Below are positions 39,376-48,742 of a DNA stretch of 64,000 nucleotides, piece by piece. Numbering within the stretch: the stretch's first letter is position 1; every line of letters begins with the position of its first letter. The notes below the pieces were generated by a model, which saw nothing but the letters and a program-made list of their open reading frames with translations, searched no databases and was not told the DNA's origin. The position numbers and the translations under genes were made by a program. The stretch comes from Morganella psychrotolerans (lineage in GTDB: Bacteria > Pseudomonadota > Gammaproteobacteria > Enterobacterales > Enterobacteriaceae): assembly GCF_001676155.1 (NCBI RefSeq), contig NZ_LZEW01000001.1, positions 1,674,001 to 1,738,000 on the forward strand, read 5' to 3'.

Positions 39376-39831
39376 TTACCAGCGATCTGCGGCTTTTTGG
39401 TCACTTTCTCTGGCATCAACCCAGCGCTCACCGCCTTGCGGTAAGGTTTCTTTTTTCCAGAAAGGTGCGCGGGTTTTTAAGTAATCCATCAGAAATTCAG
39501 CCGCCTCAAACGCCATGCCCCGGTGAGCGGCACTGACGCCGACAAATACAATCTCATCATTAGGAAAGAGACTGCCGACCCGGTGGATAAGCGTGACCCG
39601 CTGCAATTCCCAGCGCTCACGCGCCTGCAATACAATATCCGCCAGCGCTTTTTCCGTCATGCCGGGATAGTGCTCCAGTGTCAGAGCAGCCACATTATCA
39701 CCCAGGTTATGATTACGGACTTTACCGGTAAAGGTCACGACCGCACCATCATCAGCGCAACCTGCCAGCCACTGATATTCCTCACCGACACTGAAATTGT
39801 CTGTCTGAACGGCAATCCGGGTATTGTTCAT
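39376..39831 (-). CDS. moaE: Molybdopterin synthase catalytic subunit MoaE
   Basis: 151 residues from ATG 39831; a GTG one codon earlier (39834) is also possible. MoaE carries cyclic pyranopterin monophosphate while MoaD thiocarboxylate delivers two sulfurs. DGAVVTFTGKVRNHNLGD, LEHYPGMTEKAL, HRVGSLFPNDEIVFVGVSAAHR and the lysines of MDYLKTRAPFWKKE, including the catalytic Lys near residue 119, are conserved. Last gene of moaACDE, starting three bases after the moaD stop. Confidence 0.95.
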   Translation of the reverse strand: MNNTRIAVQTDNFSVGEEYQWLAGCADDGAVVTFTGKVRNHNLGDNVAALTLEHYPGMTEKALADIVLQARERWELQRVTLIHRVGSLFPNDEIVFVGVSAAHRGMAFEAAEFLMDYLKTRAPFWKKETLPQGGERWVDARESDQKAADRW

Positions 39832-39834
39832 CAC

Positions 39835-40080
39835 TCAGCCTCCGGTAACCGGCGGGAAAAACGCCACTTCATCACCATCCTGTAACGGATGAGACAGCGG
39901 CACAAATGACTGATTTACCGCACATAATAATTTACCGGACTCCAGTGCGAGTGCCCAGCGATCGCCGCGCTCACTCAAAGTGCTGCGCAAATCCTCAGCG
40001 GTGGCGTACTCACATGCCAGAGACAGTTCATCTGTATTGATAAGCTCGCGCACCTGCGCGAAAAACAGCACTGTAATCAT
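39835..40080 (-). CDS. moaD: Molybdopterin synthase sulfur-carrier subunit MoaD
   Basis: 81 residues with a ubiquitin-like fold and the obligatory C-terminal Gly-Gly (FFPPVTGG), which MoeB adenylates and which then carries a thiocarboxylate. ATG 40080 overlaps the moaC TGA in an ATGA, giving translational coupling. Partner of MoaE immediately downstream. Confidence 0.95.
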   Translation of the reverse strand: MITVLFFAQVRELINTDELSLACEYATAEDLRSTLSERGDRWALALESGKLLCAVNQSFVPLSHPLQDGDEVAFFPPVTGG

Positions 40081-40556
40081 GCATCCGCCTTAAAGTGACC
40101 TGATTTTCCGCCGCTCTTTTCCAGTAACCAGACCGGACCGATAACCATATCTTTCTGTACCGCTTTGCACATGTCATAGATAGTCAGCGCTGCCACAGAG
40201 GCAGCAGTCAGGGCTTCCATTTCCACGCCGGTTTTACCGGTCAGGCGGCAGCAGGATTCAATACGCACACGGGAAAATTCAGTTTGCGCACTTAACTGCA
40301 CTTCCACTTTGCTCAGCATCAGCGGGTGACACAGCGGGATCAAATCCCAGGTGCGTTTTGCCGCCTGAATACCGGCGATACGGGCGGTCGCAAAGACATC
40401 GCCTTTGTGATGGTTGCCGTCAATAATCATCTGTAAGGTGGCGGCATCCATGGTGATAAAAGCTTCGGCGCGCGCCTCGCGGACTGTTTCCTGTTTACCG
40501 GAGACGTCCACCATGTTGGCTTCGCCCGCCGCATTGATATGGGTGAGTTGAGACAT
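40077..40556 (-). CDS. moaC: Cyclic pyranopterin monophosphate synthase MoaC
   Basis: 159 residues (161 in E. coli). MoaC turns the MoaA product 3',8-cyclo-GTP into cyclic pyranopterin monophosphate. [17 protein letters not shown], the [19 protein letters not shown] helix, [14 protein letters not shown] and [20 protein letters not shown] with the catalytic Lys in DMCKAV are all seen. It follows moaA by 25 bases; E. coli has moaB between them, absent here. Confidence 0.96.
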   Translation of the reverse strand: MSQLTHINAAGEANMVDVSGKQETVREARAEAFITMDAATLQMIIDGNHHKGDVFATARIAGIQAAKRTWDLIPLCHPLMLSKVEVQLSAQTEFSRVRIESCCRLTGKTGVEMEALTAASVAALTIYDMCKAVQKDMVIGPVWLLEKSGGKSGHFKADA

Positions 40557-40581
40557 GTAAACTCCTGATGCTGCCGGCGGA

Positions 40582-41565
40582 TCAGCCGCCGATGACAGAT
40601 AAATTCGGGGTCATACCACTGTCTCCCTGATGGAGAAAATGGGTTTCGCGTTTGTGTTGCAGAGCGCGCTGAAGGCGTGCTTTCAGCTCATCGTCGTGTC
40701 CGTCTTCAGCCAGCAGGTCACGCAGCGTGATCCCCTGCTCACCGAACAAACACAAATGCAGATTACCGATAGCGGAAACGCGCAGGCGGTTGCAGCTCTG
40801 ACAAAAATCTTTTTCATACGGCATAATCAGACCGATTTCGCCCTGATAATCCGGATGACTGAAGACTTGCGCCGGGCCGTCGCTGCGCGAACGCGCCTGT
40901 TGCTGCCAGCCTGCCTGTAACAGGCGCGCGCGGATAACATTGCCGGAGATATGAAAACGGCGGAATGTGTCGCTGCCGTCACCGGTTTCCATCAGTTCAA
41001 TAAAGCGCAGCTGGATCGGACGGTCTTTGATCCAGTTAAGAAAGGCGGGCAGATGGATGTCATTGACATCTTTCATCAGCACCACATTCACTTTCACTTT
41101 CTCAAAACCGGCATCAAAGGCGGCATCAATACCACTCATCACCTGCATGAATTTATCCTGCCCGGTGATAGCCTGAAACTGGCGCGGATCAAGACTGTCG
41201 ACACTGACATTCACCGCAGTCAGTCCGGCGTCTTTCCATTCACGGATATCACGCGCCATCCGGTAACCATTGGTGGTCACCGCAATATTACGGATATTCT
41301 TATTTTCATTGATGGCGGCGACTATCTCTGTGAAATCACGGCGCATTGTCGGCTCGCCGCCGGTCAGACGAATTTTTTCCGTCCCCAGTTCAGCAAATGC
41401 ACGGGTGACCCGGCGGATCTCGCCGAGAGAAAGAAAGGATTTGTGACCATTAGGTTTATAACCATCAGGCAGACAATAGTTGCAACGGAAATTGCATACG
41501 TCTGTGACGGAGAGGCGCAGGTAATAAAATTTCCGCGCAAAGGGATCGATCAGTTGTTCTGTCAT
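40582..41565 (-). CDS. moaA: GTP 3',8-cyclase MoaA
   Basis: 327 residues from ATG 41565 ([19 protein letters not shown]), preceded by GGAAAGGTGTT; upstream in-frame codons belong to the riboswitch leader. Radical-SAM enzyme that rearranges GTP to 3',8-cyclo-GTP. N-terminal cluster C24, C28, C31 in [13 protein letters not shown]-binding C-terminal cluster in [18 protein letters not shown], and the terminal Gly-Gly needed for activity (SVIGG). First gene of moaACDE, under a molybdenum-cofactor riboswitch and a ModE box. Confidence 0.96.
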   Translation of the reverse strand: MTEQLIDPFARKFYYLRLSVTDVCNFRCNYCLPDGYKPNGHKSFLSLGEIRRVTRAFAELGTEKIRLTGGEPTMRRDFTEIVAAINENKNIRNIAVTTNGYRMARDIREWKDAGLTAVNVSVDSLDPRQFQAITGQDKFMQVMSGIDAAFDAGFEKVKVNVVLMKDVNDIHLPAFLNWIKDRPIQLRFIELMETGDGSDTFRRFHISGNVIRARLLQAGWQQQARSRSDGPAQVFSHPDYQGEIGLIMPYEKDFCQSCNRLRVSAIGNLHLCLFGEQGITLRDLLAEDGHDDELKARLQRALQHKRETHFLHQGDSGMTPNLSVIGG

Positions 41566-41690
41566 AACACCTTTCCAAATACGGGAGATGCGGACATTTC
41601 TATCCTGCACCCTGGTGGCTCTGTAAAGAGTCACGGCCAGCTCACCCTATTTCCGGTCTGACCTGAAACGTAGGTGTGAAGGCTAGGAGT
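41566..41690 (-). ncRNA. Molybdenum-cofactor (MOCO) riboswitch of moaA
   Basis: Read on the minus strand the leader contains CTAGCCTTCACACCT, then GCTGGCCGTGAC, a short stem TCTTTACAGAGCCACCAGG, GCAGGATAGAAATGTCC, and TCTCCCGTATTTGGAAAGG just before the ATG. Order and wording match the E. coli moaA leader RNA, the type member of the motif, in which cofactor excess blocks translation by hiding the ribosome site. Confidence 0.85.
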
Positions 41691-41772
41691 TAATCGTCGT
41701 CATTAATTAAGTTAATAACCACGCTAAGTGAATTGATTCTAGCGTTGCCATTGGCGAATTGCCATGATAAAT

Positions 41773-41798
41773 ACGCTATATATTATATTATACAACGA
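41773..41798 (-). promoter_or_regulatory. ModE operator before moaA
   Basis: TACGCTATATATTATATTATACAACGA is a ModE palindrome of CGNTATA ... TATANAACG form. On the minus strand it begins TCGTTGTAT, exactly as does the site before modA. In E. coli ModE-molybdate activates moa from such a site upstream of the promoter. Confidence 0.8.
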
Positions 41799-42002
41799 GT
41801 TACCGGGTATTTGTTTCAGAGAAAAAATAAAATAACAAAGGGCGGCATAACGAAATTTTTACAATATCTTTCATATAATTAGAAAATATATAGTGAAAAC
41901 AATTAACAAATACAGACCGGAAAATGGCTATAAACTGACCTGATTTTCCGGCAAACTATCTGCTGATTTCTTGATCTGACGCAGTTATCCGCCGCAGCGG
42001 GG
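41799..42002. other. Non-coding region between moaA and an acetyltransferase gene
   Basis: With the operator and riboswitch this makes a gene-free stretch of over 300 bases. The part beyond the ModE box is AT-rich with no recognised RNA or repeat; the moaA promoter probably lies between the box and the riboswitch. Confidence 0.4.
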
Positions 42003-42545
42003 TTAATCGATGGTAAGGTGATATAAAATAACGGATTTATAGTCCATTCCCAGTATTTCTTTTTGCCGGAAACCATGACGCTCAGCCAGATTTACTGACG
42101 GCTGATTATCCGGAGAAATAATACAAACACACTCATTGATACCACGTACATTTTTCAGCCAGTTAAGAATGGCATCCAATGCTTCTCCTGCATAACCCTG
42201 TCCCTGCGCCCATGGTGCGAATACCCAGCCCGCTTCCGGATATTGGCTGATGTCCGTATCCAGTTCGCGGTAAAAATCAGCAAAACCGATATCCCCCATA
42301 TAGCGACCGGTTCTTTTATCTCTGACCGCCCAGTAACCATAGCCCAGCAACGGCCATAAGCCGAGGTAAGACAGCATCCGCATCCAACTGTCGCGCGACG
42401 TGGAGCGTTGTCCCGCCATAATATAATGCGTCACGGTACGATCTGCCCACAAAGCTGCCACATCTTTATGATCCGTTTTCCGGTGCGCACTCAGAATAAG
42501 TCGATCCGTTTCAAGCGCCGGGATAGTACACATCAAATCATTCAT
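42003..42545 (-). CDS. GNAT-family N-acetyltransferase
   Basis: 180 residues from ATG 42545 (MNDLMCTIPALETDRLILS), the usual start of RimJ/RimL-type enzymes; an upstream in-frame ATG at 42653 would add 36 residues and neither has a clear ribosome site. Motifs: LETDRLILSAHRKTDHKDVA, the acetyl-CoA loop WAQGQGYAGEALDAILNW, and SPDNQPSVNLAERHGF. Acetylates an amine of unknown identity, small molecule or protein N-terminus. Divergent from the AEC transporter gene. Confidence 0.8.
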   Translation of the reverse strand: MNDLMCTIPALETDRLILSAHRKTDHKDVAALWADRTVTHYIMAGQRSTSRDSWMRMLSYLGLWPLLGYGYWAVRDKRTGRYMGDIGFADFYRELDTDISQYPEAGWVFAPWAQGQGYAGEALDAILNWLKNVRGINECVCIISPDNQPSVNLAERHGFRQKEILGMDYKSVILYHLTID

Positions 42546-42701
42546 GGTGTGTTTTATGTCCGTTGTTATTATTGTTACTACACTCTTACCATGCGAACGA
42601 CTGTTATACCAGCGTGTGGCGTACTCATATTGAGCAGTTGATTTTTTGTTCATACCGGATTCTAATGAATTTCACTTAAGAAACACACCGGACTCTCTCT
42701 C

Positions 42702-43649
42702 ATGACTGAAACCATTATTGCTGCCCTGCTGCCGATTGTCGTCACTCTGCTGCTTGGTTTTTTTGCCGGCTGGCACCGGGATTTTGACGCCTCACAAGGC
42801 GCGACACTCAACCGGATGATCATGTTGTATGCGCTCCCGCTGACACTGTTTGCCGGGATCATGGGGATTTCCCGCGATGTGCTGCTCAGCGACTGGATGA
42901 TGGGCGTGCTGCTGCTTGCCGGGATGGCAGGCGCATATCTCATCACATTTTTTATAGCCGGGGTGATTTTCCGCCGTCCGCCGGCGATTGCCGCATTACA
43001 GGCGCTTGCTATCAGCGCACCGGCGGCTCCGTTTGTCGGGATCCCGGTTCTGGGGCATCTGTTCGGCGAAGTCAGCACCATTCCTATCGCATTTACCGGG
43101 ATTATCCTGAACCTGATCCTGAGCCCGGTAACACTGATTATGCTTGCCCGTCACAGCCAGCCCGCTGTCGGTAATGCCCCTGCGGCAAAACCCGTTACGC
43201 TGGGTGCTAATCTGTTATCCACGATTAAAGAGCCGATGGTCTGGGCGCCTGCCGCCGCATTTGTGCTTTTGCTGTGTGATGTGCGCATCCCGGAGGCAAT
43301 AAACAGCTCACTGCAACTGCTCGGTAACGCGACCGGCGGGGTTTCTCTGTTTGCGTGCGGGGTAATACTGTATTCATTTAAAGTAAAATTTAATATGACT
43401 GTTGCGCTGTCCGTTATCTGCAAAAATATCTTGCTGCCGCTGGCAATTCTGCTGATTGGCTCAGCTTTTGCGGTCGACGCGAAGTCACTTAATATGACGG
43501 TGATAACCCTGGCTATCCCGACCGCCTCTATCTGTATCATACTGGCCGTTCAGTACAAAACCGCACAGCAGGAGATGGCATCGACGTTATTTTTCAGTAC
43601 GATTATGTCCGTCCTGACATTAGGCGGGTTTATCTACGTACTTCACTGA
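42702..43649 (+). CDS. AEC-family (auxin efflux carrier type) transporter
   Basis: 315 residues, about ten hydrophobic helices in two repeats. N-terminal LLPIVVTLLLGFFAGWHRDF and MLYALPLTLFAGIMG, and the second repeat with KEPMVWAPAAAFVLLL are typical of the AEC family, to which MdcF-like malonate carriers and YfdV belong. Substrate likely a carboxylate or related anion, not known. Start ATG 42702 follows ACACCGGACTCTCTCTC, a weak site. Single gene before ybhK. Confidence 0.78.
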   Translation: MTETIIAALLPIVVTLLLGFFAGWHRDFDASQGATLNRMIMLYALPLTLFAGIMGISRDVLLSDWMMGVLLLAGMAGAYLITFFIAGVIFRRPPAIAALQALAISAPAAPFVGIPVLGHLFGEVSTIPIAFTGIILNLILSPVTLIMLARHSQPAVGNAPAAKPVTLGANLLSTIKEPMVWAPAAAFVLLLCDVRIPEAINSSLQLLGNATGGVSLFACGVILYSFKVKFNMTVALSVICKNILLPLAILLIGSAFAVDAKSLNMTVITLAIPTASICIILAVQYKTAQQEMASTLFFSTIMSVLTLGGFIYVLH

Positions 43650-43801
43650 TAATTTCCCTTTATCATGATCCTGATTTGACCTGAGCCTGGCTTTAGTTTG
43701 ACCTTAGTTTGATAAATAACAGTATCGTGACGCGAAAAATCGGATTTTATGGTAGATTACCGCGCAAATAAATACAAAGGCTCAGGGAATACATAAACAC
43801 G

Positions 43802-44711
43802 ATGGAAAACCGCACACTCACTTCGCTGGAACATGTTGTTGCTTTAGGCGGAGGTCATGGCCTGGGTCGGGTGATGTCCTGCCTTAATGTTCTGGGATCG
43901 CGGTTAACCGGTGTGGTGACAACGACAGACAACGGCGGATCAACCGGGCGTATCCGCCGTGCTGAGGGCGGAATTGCGTGGGGTGATATGCGTAACTGCC
44001 TGAATCAGATGATAACTGAGCCTTCTATTGCTTCGACAATGTTTGAATACCGTTTCAGCGGTAACGGCGAGCTGTCAGGTCACAATCTCGGGAATCTGAT
44101 CCTCAAAGCCCTTGATAATATGAGTGTTCGTCCGCTGGATGCTATTAATCTCATCCGTAATATGCTGAAAGTAAGAGCGAAGCTTATCCCGATGTCAGAA
44201 ACACCGGTTGATTTGATGGCGATTGATAACGAAGGCAATGAAGTTTACGGCGAAGTGAATGTTGATCAGTTGCGCTTTCCGCCGCAGGAATTACAGCTTT
44301 TCCCGTCGGTCAAAGCCACAAAAGAAGCGCTGGATGCCATAAGCCGCGCTGACCTGATTATCATCGGACCGGGCAGTTTTTTTTACCAGCCTGATGCCGC
44401 TGATGCTGCTACCTGATTTTACTAAAGCCATTAATTTCAATCAGGCGCCGATGATCTATATTGAGAACCTGGGTAAAGAGCTCAGCCCGGCGGCGGCGTC
44501 ACTCTCCCTGAGTGAGAAAATTGCCGTCATCGAGCGCCGTATCGGGCGCCCGCGTATTGATGCGGTTCTCTGTGCGCCGCATATTGATACCAACGATGTC
44601 CGCGACCGGCTGATAGTCAAAGAGGTACTGGAAGCACAGGATGTGCCGTACCGCCATGACCGTCAGTTGTTGTCGGACGCACTGAACAAAACTATCAGCC
44701 TGCTGCCGTGA
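43802..44711 (+). pseudogene. ybhK: YvcK-family protein YbhK, frameshifted as given
   Basis: The first frame (204 residues) has the N-terminal [15 protein letters not shown] and [12 protein letters not shown] of the CofD/YvcK family and ends after [10 protein letters not shown]. The second frame continues with [13 protein letters not shown]-type sequence to VRDRLIVKEVLEAQDVPYRHD and the stop 44711. Dropping one T from T8 (44377-44384) joins [15 protein letters not shown] into about 302 residues, family size. YvcK proteins bind UDP-sugars and link carbon metabolism to cell-wall synthesis in Gram-positives; in enterics the role is unclear. Convergent with uvrB, stops adjacent. Confidence 0.88.
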
Positions 44712-46727
44712 TCAGGAATTGGCAATAAACAGCATACGCAAAGCCTGTAACTGATCACGCACCGCACCCGCCAGTTCAAATTCCAGATCCTGAGCATGGC
44801 GGTACATCTGAGCTTCCAGTTCCTGTATTTTAAGCTCCAGTTCTTTCGGTGACAGGCGCTGGTAATCCTGTGTATCCGCCGCTTTCCCCTTCCCTCTGCC
44901 TTTATTTTTCGCCCCCGCTGAGCCCTGACCAATTTTAAGAATATCGCCGACTTTCTTATTCAGCCCCGTAGGCACAATACCGTGTTCTTTATTAAATTCG
45001 ATCTGCTTCTCACGGCGGCGATCAGTTTCTTCAATCGCTTTCGCCATAGAGGCGGTTATCTTATCACCGTAGAGGATCGCTTTGCCGTGCAGGTTACGGG
45101 CAGCACGTCCGATGGTCTGAATGAGCGAACGCTCGGAGCGCAGGAAACCCTCTTTATCCGCATCCAGAATCGCCACCAGCGAGACTTCAGGGATATCCAG
45201 CCCTTCACGCAGCAGGTTTATCCCCACCAGCACATCAAACTCACCCAGGCGCAGGTCACGGATAATTTCCACGCGCTCGACGGTATCAATGTCCGAGTGC
45301 AGATAGCGCACCCGCTCGCCGTGCTCTTCCAGATATTCAGTCAGATCTTCCGCCATCCGTTTGGTCAGAGTGGTCACCAGCACGCGCTCATTTTTTACTG
45401 ACCGTATCCGGATTTCTGACAGTAAATCATCCACCTGGGTGGTGACCGGACGCACTTCGATTATCGGGTCAAGCAGCCCGGTCGGACGGACAACCTGCTC
45501 CACCACATCGGTGCCGCATTTTTCTGCTTCATATTTTCCGGGTGTCGCGGAGACATAAATACTCTGCGGCGCAAGTGCTTCAAACTCTTCAAAGCGCATC
45601 GGGCGGTTATCCAGCGCCGACGGCAGACGAAAACCGTACTCCACCAGTGTTTCTTTACGCGAGCGGTCGCCTTTATACATTCCGCCAATCTGCGGGATAG
45701 TAACGTGAGATTCATCAATCACCAGCAAACCGTCTGCCGGCAGATAATCAAACAGTGTCGGCGGGGATTCCCCCGTCTTGCGCCCGGAGAGATAGCGCGA
45801 ATAGTTTTCGATGCCCGAGCAGTAACCCAGCTCATTCATCATTTCCAGATCAAACTGTGTGCGCTGTGATAACCGCTGCTCTTCCACCAGCTTATGATTT
45901 TCGATCAAAACTTTGCGCCGGTCTGCCAGTTCCACTTTAATGCCTTCCATTGCATCAATAATGCGTTCGCGCGGGGTCACATAGTGTGTTTTCGGGTATA
46001 CGGTATAGCGCGGCACGCCGTAATGAATGTGTCCGGTCAGCGGATCAAACAGGGAGAGGCGCTCGACTTCATCATCAAACAGCTCCACACGCAGCGCATA
46101 ATCATCCGATTCAGCCGGGAAGATGTCGATCACTTCACCGCGCACGCGGAATGTCCCGCGCTGAAAAGCCTGATCGTTGCGGGTGTACTGAATATCAGAC
46201 AAGCGGTGCAGGATCGAGCGCTGATCAATAATCATCCCTTCCGAGAGATGCAGCATCATTTTCAGATAGCTGTCAGGGTCGCCCAGCCCGTAAATCGCCG
46301 AAACAGACGCGACCACGACAACATCACGGCGCTCCAGCAGCGCTTTGGTTGCAGAAAGACGCATTTGCTCAATGTGTTCATTGACTGATGCATCTTTCTC
46401 GATAAAGGTGTCCGAGCTGGGTACATAGGCTTCCGGCTGATAATAATCATAATAAGAAACAAAATACTCCACCGCATTCTCAGGAAAAAAATCTTTGAGT
46501 TCGCTGTAAAGCTGCGCCGCAAGGGTTTTGTTCGGCGCCATAATCATGGTCGGGCGGTTGAGAGTGGCAATCACATTGGCAATGGTGAACGTTTTCCCGG
46601 AACCGGTCACGCCCAGCAGTGTCTGATGCGCCAGTCCGTCTTCCAGACCTTCCACCAGCTTTGCAATTGCCTCCGGCTGGTCACCGGCCGGTTTAAAGTC
46701 AGAATGCAGTTTAAATTGTTTGCTCAT
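44712..46727 (-). CDS. uvrB: Excinuclease ABC subunit UvrB
   Basis: 671 residues (673 in E. coli). Damage-verifying helicase-like subunit of nucleotide excision repair. Walker [10 protein letters not shown], the beta-hairpin region [36 protein letters not shown], the motif V/VI block [17 protein letters not shown] and [10 protein letters not shown], and the C-terminal UVR domain [21 protein letters not shown] that contacts UvrA/UvrC. It starts after a LexA-like operator. Convergent with ybhK. Confidence 0.97.
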   Translation of the reverse strand: MSKQFKLHSDFKPAGDQPEAIAKLVEGLEDGLAHQTLLGVTGSGKTFTIANVIATLNRPTMIMAPNKTLAAQLYSELKDFFPENAVEYFVSYYDYYQPEAYVPSSDTFIEKDASVNEHIEQMRLSATKALLERRDVVVVASVSAIYGLGDPDSYLKMMLHLSEGMIIDQRSILHRLSDIQYTRNDQAFQRGTFRVRGEVIDIFPAESDDYALRVELFDDEVERLSLFDPLTGHIHYGVPRYTVYPKTHYVTPRERIIDAMEGIKVELADRRKVLIENHKLVEEQRLSQRTQFDLEMMNELGYCSGIENYSRYLSGRKTGESPPTLFDYLPADGLLVIDESHVTIPQIGGMYKGDRSRKETLVEYGFRLPSALDNRPMRFEEFEALAPQSIYVSATPGKYEAEKCGTDVVEQVVRPTGLLDPIIEVRPVTTQVDDLLSEIRIRSVKNERVLVTTLTKRMAEDLTEYLEEHGERVRYLHSDIDTVERVEIIRDLRLGEFDVLVGINLLREGLDIPEVSLVAILDADKEGFLRSERSLIQTIGRAARNLHGKAILYGDKITASMAKAIEETDRRREKQIEFNKEHGIVPTGLNKKVGDILKIGQGSAGAKNKGRGKGKAADTQDYQRLSPKELELKIQELEAQMYRHAQDLEFELAGAVRDQLQALRMLFIANS

Positions 46728-46771
46728 GAGCTCCCCTGCCCGAATCCTGCGCGAATAGGAAGACTATAATA

Positions 46772-46787
46772 CTGGATAAAAAACCAG
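46772..46787 (-). promoter_or_regulatory. LexA operator of uvrB
   Basis: On the minus strand CTGGTTTTTTATCCAG is followed by TATTATAG, a -10-like element. The E. coli uvrB operator CTGTTTTTTTATCCAG differs by one base, so SOS control is likely conserved. Confidence 0.8.
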
Positions 46788-47277
46788 CTTCAAGCCCCGG
46801 TATAAAAAATCCGTAATTTTGTTATTTTTTGCTTGCAAAACCCCGGAAAATTATATTGCTCAGACACAGTTATCCCCAAAAAAAACCTCTTGCAATTTTA
46901 AAATATGCTGAATTCTGATGCACCATTAACCAGTCGTTATTTTTCCCGCAGGAGCGCTCTTGCTTTTATTTATCTTATTGTAATTTAACAATAAATTACA
47001 AAAGCCCGATTTTACAACAATGTCAGTGAAAGCCGCGTATTTGCAAGGTCGGCGTGAGTTTTCTAAAGTTAATGCACAGGGTTATCCACAGAAATGGTGG
47101 ATAACTTAATAAAGTCGTTTGGGAATGGGTGCTTGCGTGACATCGTGCCTTCATAAAATTGTCACTTTCAGCACAATCTGAAAATATATTTCAGGATTTA
47201 TTCCTGATTAAAAACGGCCGGACGGAAGATTAACCGTGATCCCGGCAGGATCCGCCCGGTGACAGCAGAACCGGGAG
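46788..47277. other. Non-coding region between uvrB and bioD with DnaA-box-like sites
   Basis: About 490 bases. Contains TTATCCACA (47082-47090) facing TGGTGGATAA (47095-47104), the first a perfect DnaA box, and a second GTTATCCCC near 46867. In E. coli the uvrB promoter region also contains a DnaA-binding site. No gene or RNA recognised otherwise. Confidence 0.5.
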
Positions 47278-47961
47278 TTATGCCTCCAACAGACAAATAT
47301 TCATGTAGCCCGATAAATCATACTGTAGCGGATTAGGAAGATGTGGCAGCAACCCAACACAAGGAGCCGGGATAAGGCGCGTGAGCGTCTCCAGATACTG
47401 CGCCTGATAAGTGCCGGGTGGTGTGACTTCATTTGCCACCCAGCCCGCCAGCTGCAGCCCTGCAAGCTGTATCGCCTGTGCTGTCAGCAGCGCGTGGTTA
47501 ATACAGCCGAGCTTCACGCCCACCACTAAAATAACCGGCATCTGCATCTGTATTGCCCAATCCGCATAGGTCCGGGTCTGTGAGAGCGGCGTAAACCAGC
47601 CCCCCGCGCCTTCTGTTAACATCCAGTCAGCCTGCTGATTAAGATTATGCAGCCCGGCAGTCATTACCGCGAAATCAACCGGTGTCTGTGTCAGCTCACT
47701 GACAATGTGCGGTGACGTCGGCTCTGCAAAGGTGTACGGGTTTATCTCTTCATAACTGACCGGTATCACCGTATTACGCCACAACGCCAGCGCATCACTG
47801 TTACGCAGCCCGTCAGGCGTCATTTCACTGCCTGATGCAACCGGTTTGTATCCCGCGCAGCGGAACCCCTGTTTCTTCGCCGCCTGTAACAGCGCACAAC
47901 TGACCACGGTTTTTCCGGCATCTGTATCTGTGCCGGTTAAAAACCAATTATTTTTCAACAT
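47278..47961 (-). CDS. bioD: Dethiobiotin synthetase
   Basis: 227 residues from ATG 47961 (MLKNNWFLTGTDTDAGKT); upstream in-frame codons lie in bioC. BioD closes the ureido ring of dethiobiotin with CO2 and ATP. P-loop GTDTDAGKT, GYKPVASGSE, TFAEPTSPH, VEGAGGWFTPLS-like EGAGGWFTPLS and VVGVKLGCINHALLTAQ are present. Last gene of bioBFCD; overlaps bioC by 14 bases. Confidence 0.96.
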   Translation of the reverse strand: MLKNNWFLTGTDTDAGKTVVSCALLQAAKKQGFRCAGYKPVASGSEMTPDGLRNSDALALWRNTVIPVSYEEINPYTFAEPTSPHIVSELTQTPVDFAVMTAGLHNLNQQADWMLTEGAGGWFTPLSQTRTYADWAIQMQMPVILVVGVKLGCINHALLTAQAIQLAGLQLAGWVANEVTPPGTYQAQYLETLTRLIPAPCVGLLPHLPNPLQYDLSGYMNICLLEA

Positions 47962-48742
47962 GAATAACTCCGTACTGAATACTGTAACTGAGCGGGTATT
48001 CCCCGTTTTCTGCCGGATAGTGTGCCGCAAGCTGTGCCAGCTTATTGCGCGTCATCAGCCCGGCGCTGCGCCCCTGATGCACATGCGTCGCACCAATCCC
48101 TTTGAGGGAGTGCAACAGTGCGGGCAGGGATGAAAAGGTAAGCCGGTATTGCACGTCAGACAGAGTATAGTGATATGGCTGACAGGCAGCCCGGATAGCA
48201 TCCCGGCTCAGAAAACCGTTGGCGTGGCGCGCACTGTCGACACAGGAAAATGCCTGATTAAGCTCTGCTAATGAGCCGGTGCTGAGGGTGGAAAATGCCA
48301 CCGTACCGCCCGGACGCGTAACACGAAACAACCCGGCCAGTGCGGCGCTCAGGGAATCACACCACTGCACCGCAAGATTACTGAAACAGAAATCAAACTG
48401 ATTATCCGCAAACGGCAACTGTTCAATGTCGCCCTGAACATAGCAGCTTGCACGTTGCTGCGCGCGGGCGTGTTCCAGCATTGCCGGTGACAGATCAAAC
48501 GCGGTAATCGATCCGCACTCCGCTTTCCATTGCTCACTGAAAAACCCGGTGCCGCACCCTGCATCCAGCCCGTGCAACTGAGTCAGTTGCTGTGGGCGGA
48601 GCCTTTGTTTCGTCAGGCTGTACAAGTGTTTCCCGGTCTGCTGCTGGAGATGTGCGACAGCATCATATTGCCCCGCCGCACGCCCGAATGCAGCGGCAAC
48701 CGCCGCTTTATTCACCGGGACGATATTGACAGCAGAATGCAT
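47948..48742 (-). CDS. bioC: Malonyl-ACP O-methyltransferase BioC
   Basis: 264 residues. BioC methylates malonyl-ACP so that fatty-acid synthesis can build the pimeloyl chain of biotin. SAM motif HGLDAGCGTGFFSEQW, AFDLSPAMLEHARAQ, FCFSNLAVQWCDSLSAAL and LLHSLKGIGATHVHQGR align with E. coli BioC. ATG 48742 overlaps bioF by 35 bases; a GTG at 48715 would start nearer the E. coli N-terminus, so the start is uncertain. Confidence 0.93.
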   Translation of the reverse strand: MHSAVNIVPVNKAAVAAAFGRAAGQYDAVAHLQQQTGKHLYSLTKQRLRPQQLTQLHGLDAGCGTGFFSEQWKAECGSITAFDLSPAMLEHARAQQRASCYVQGDIEQLPFADNQFDFCFSNLAVQWCDSLSAALAGLFRVTRPGGTVAFSTLSTGSLAELNQAFSCVDSARHANGFLSRDAIRAACQPYHYTLSDVQYRLTFSSLPALLHSLKGIGATHVHQGRSAGLMTRNKLAQLAAHYPAENGEYPLSYSIQYGVIHVEK

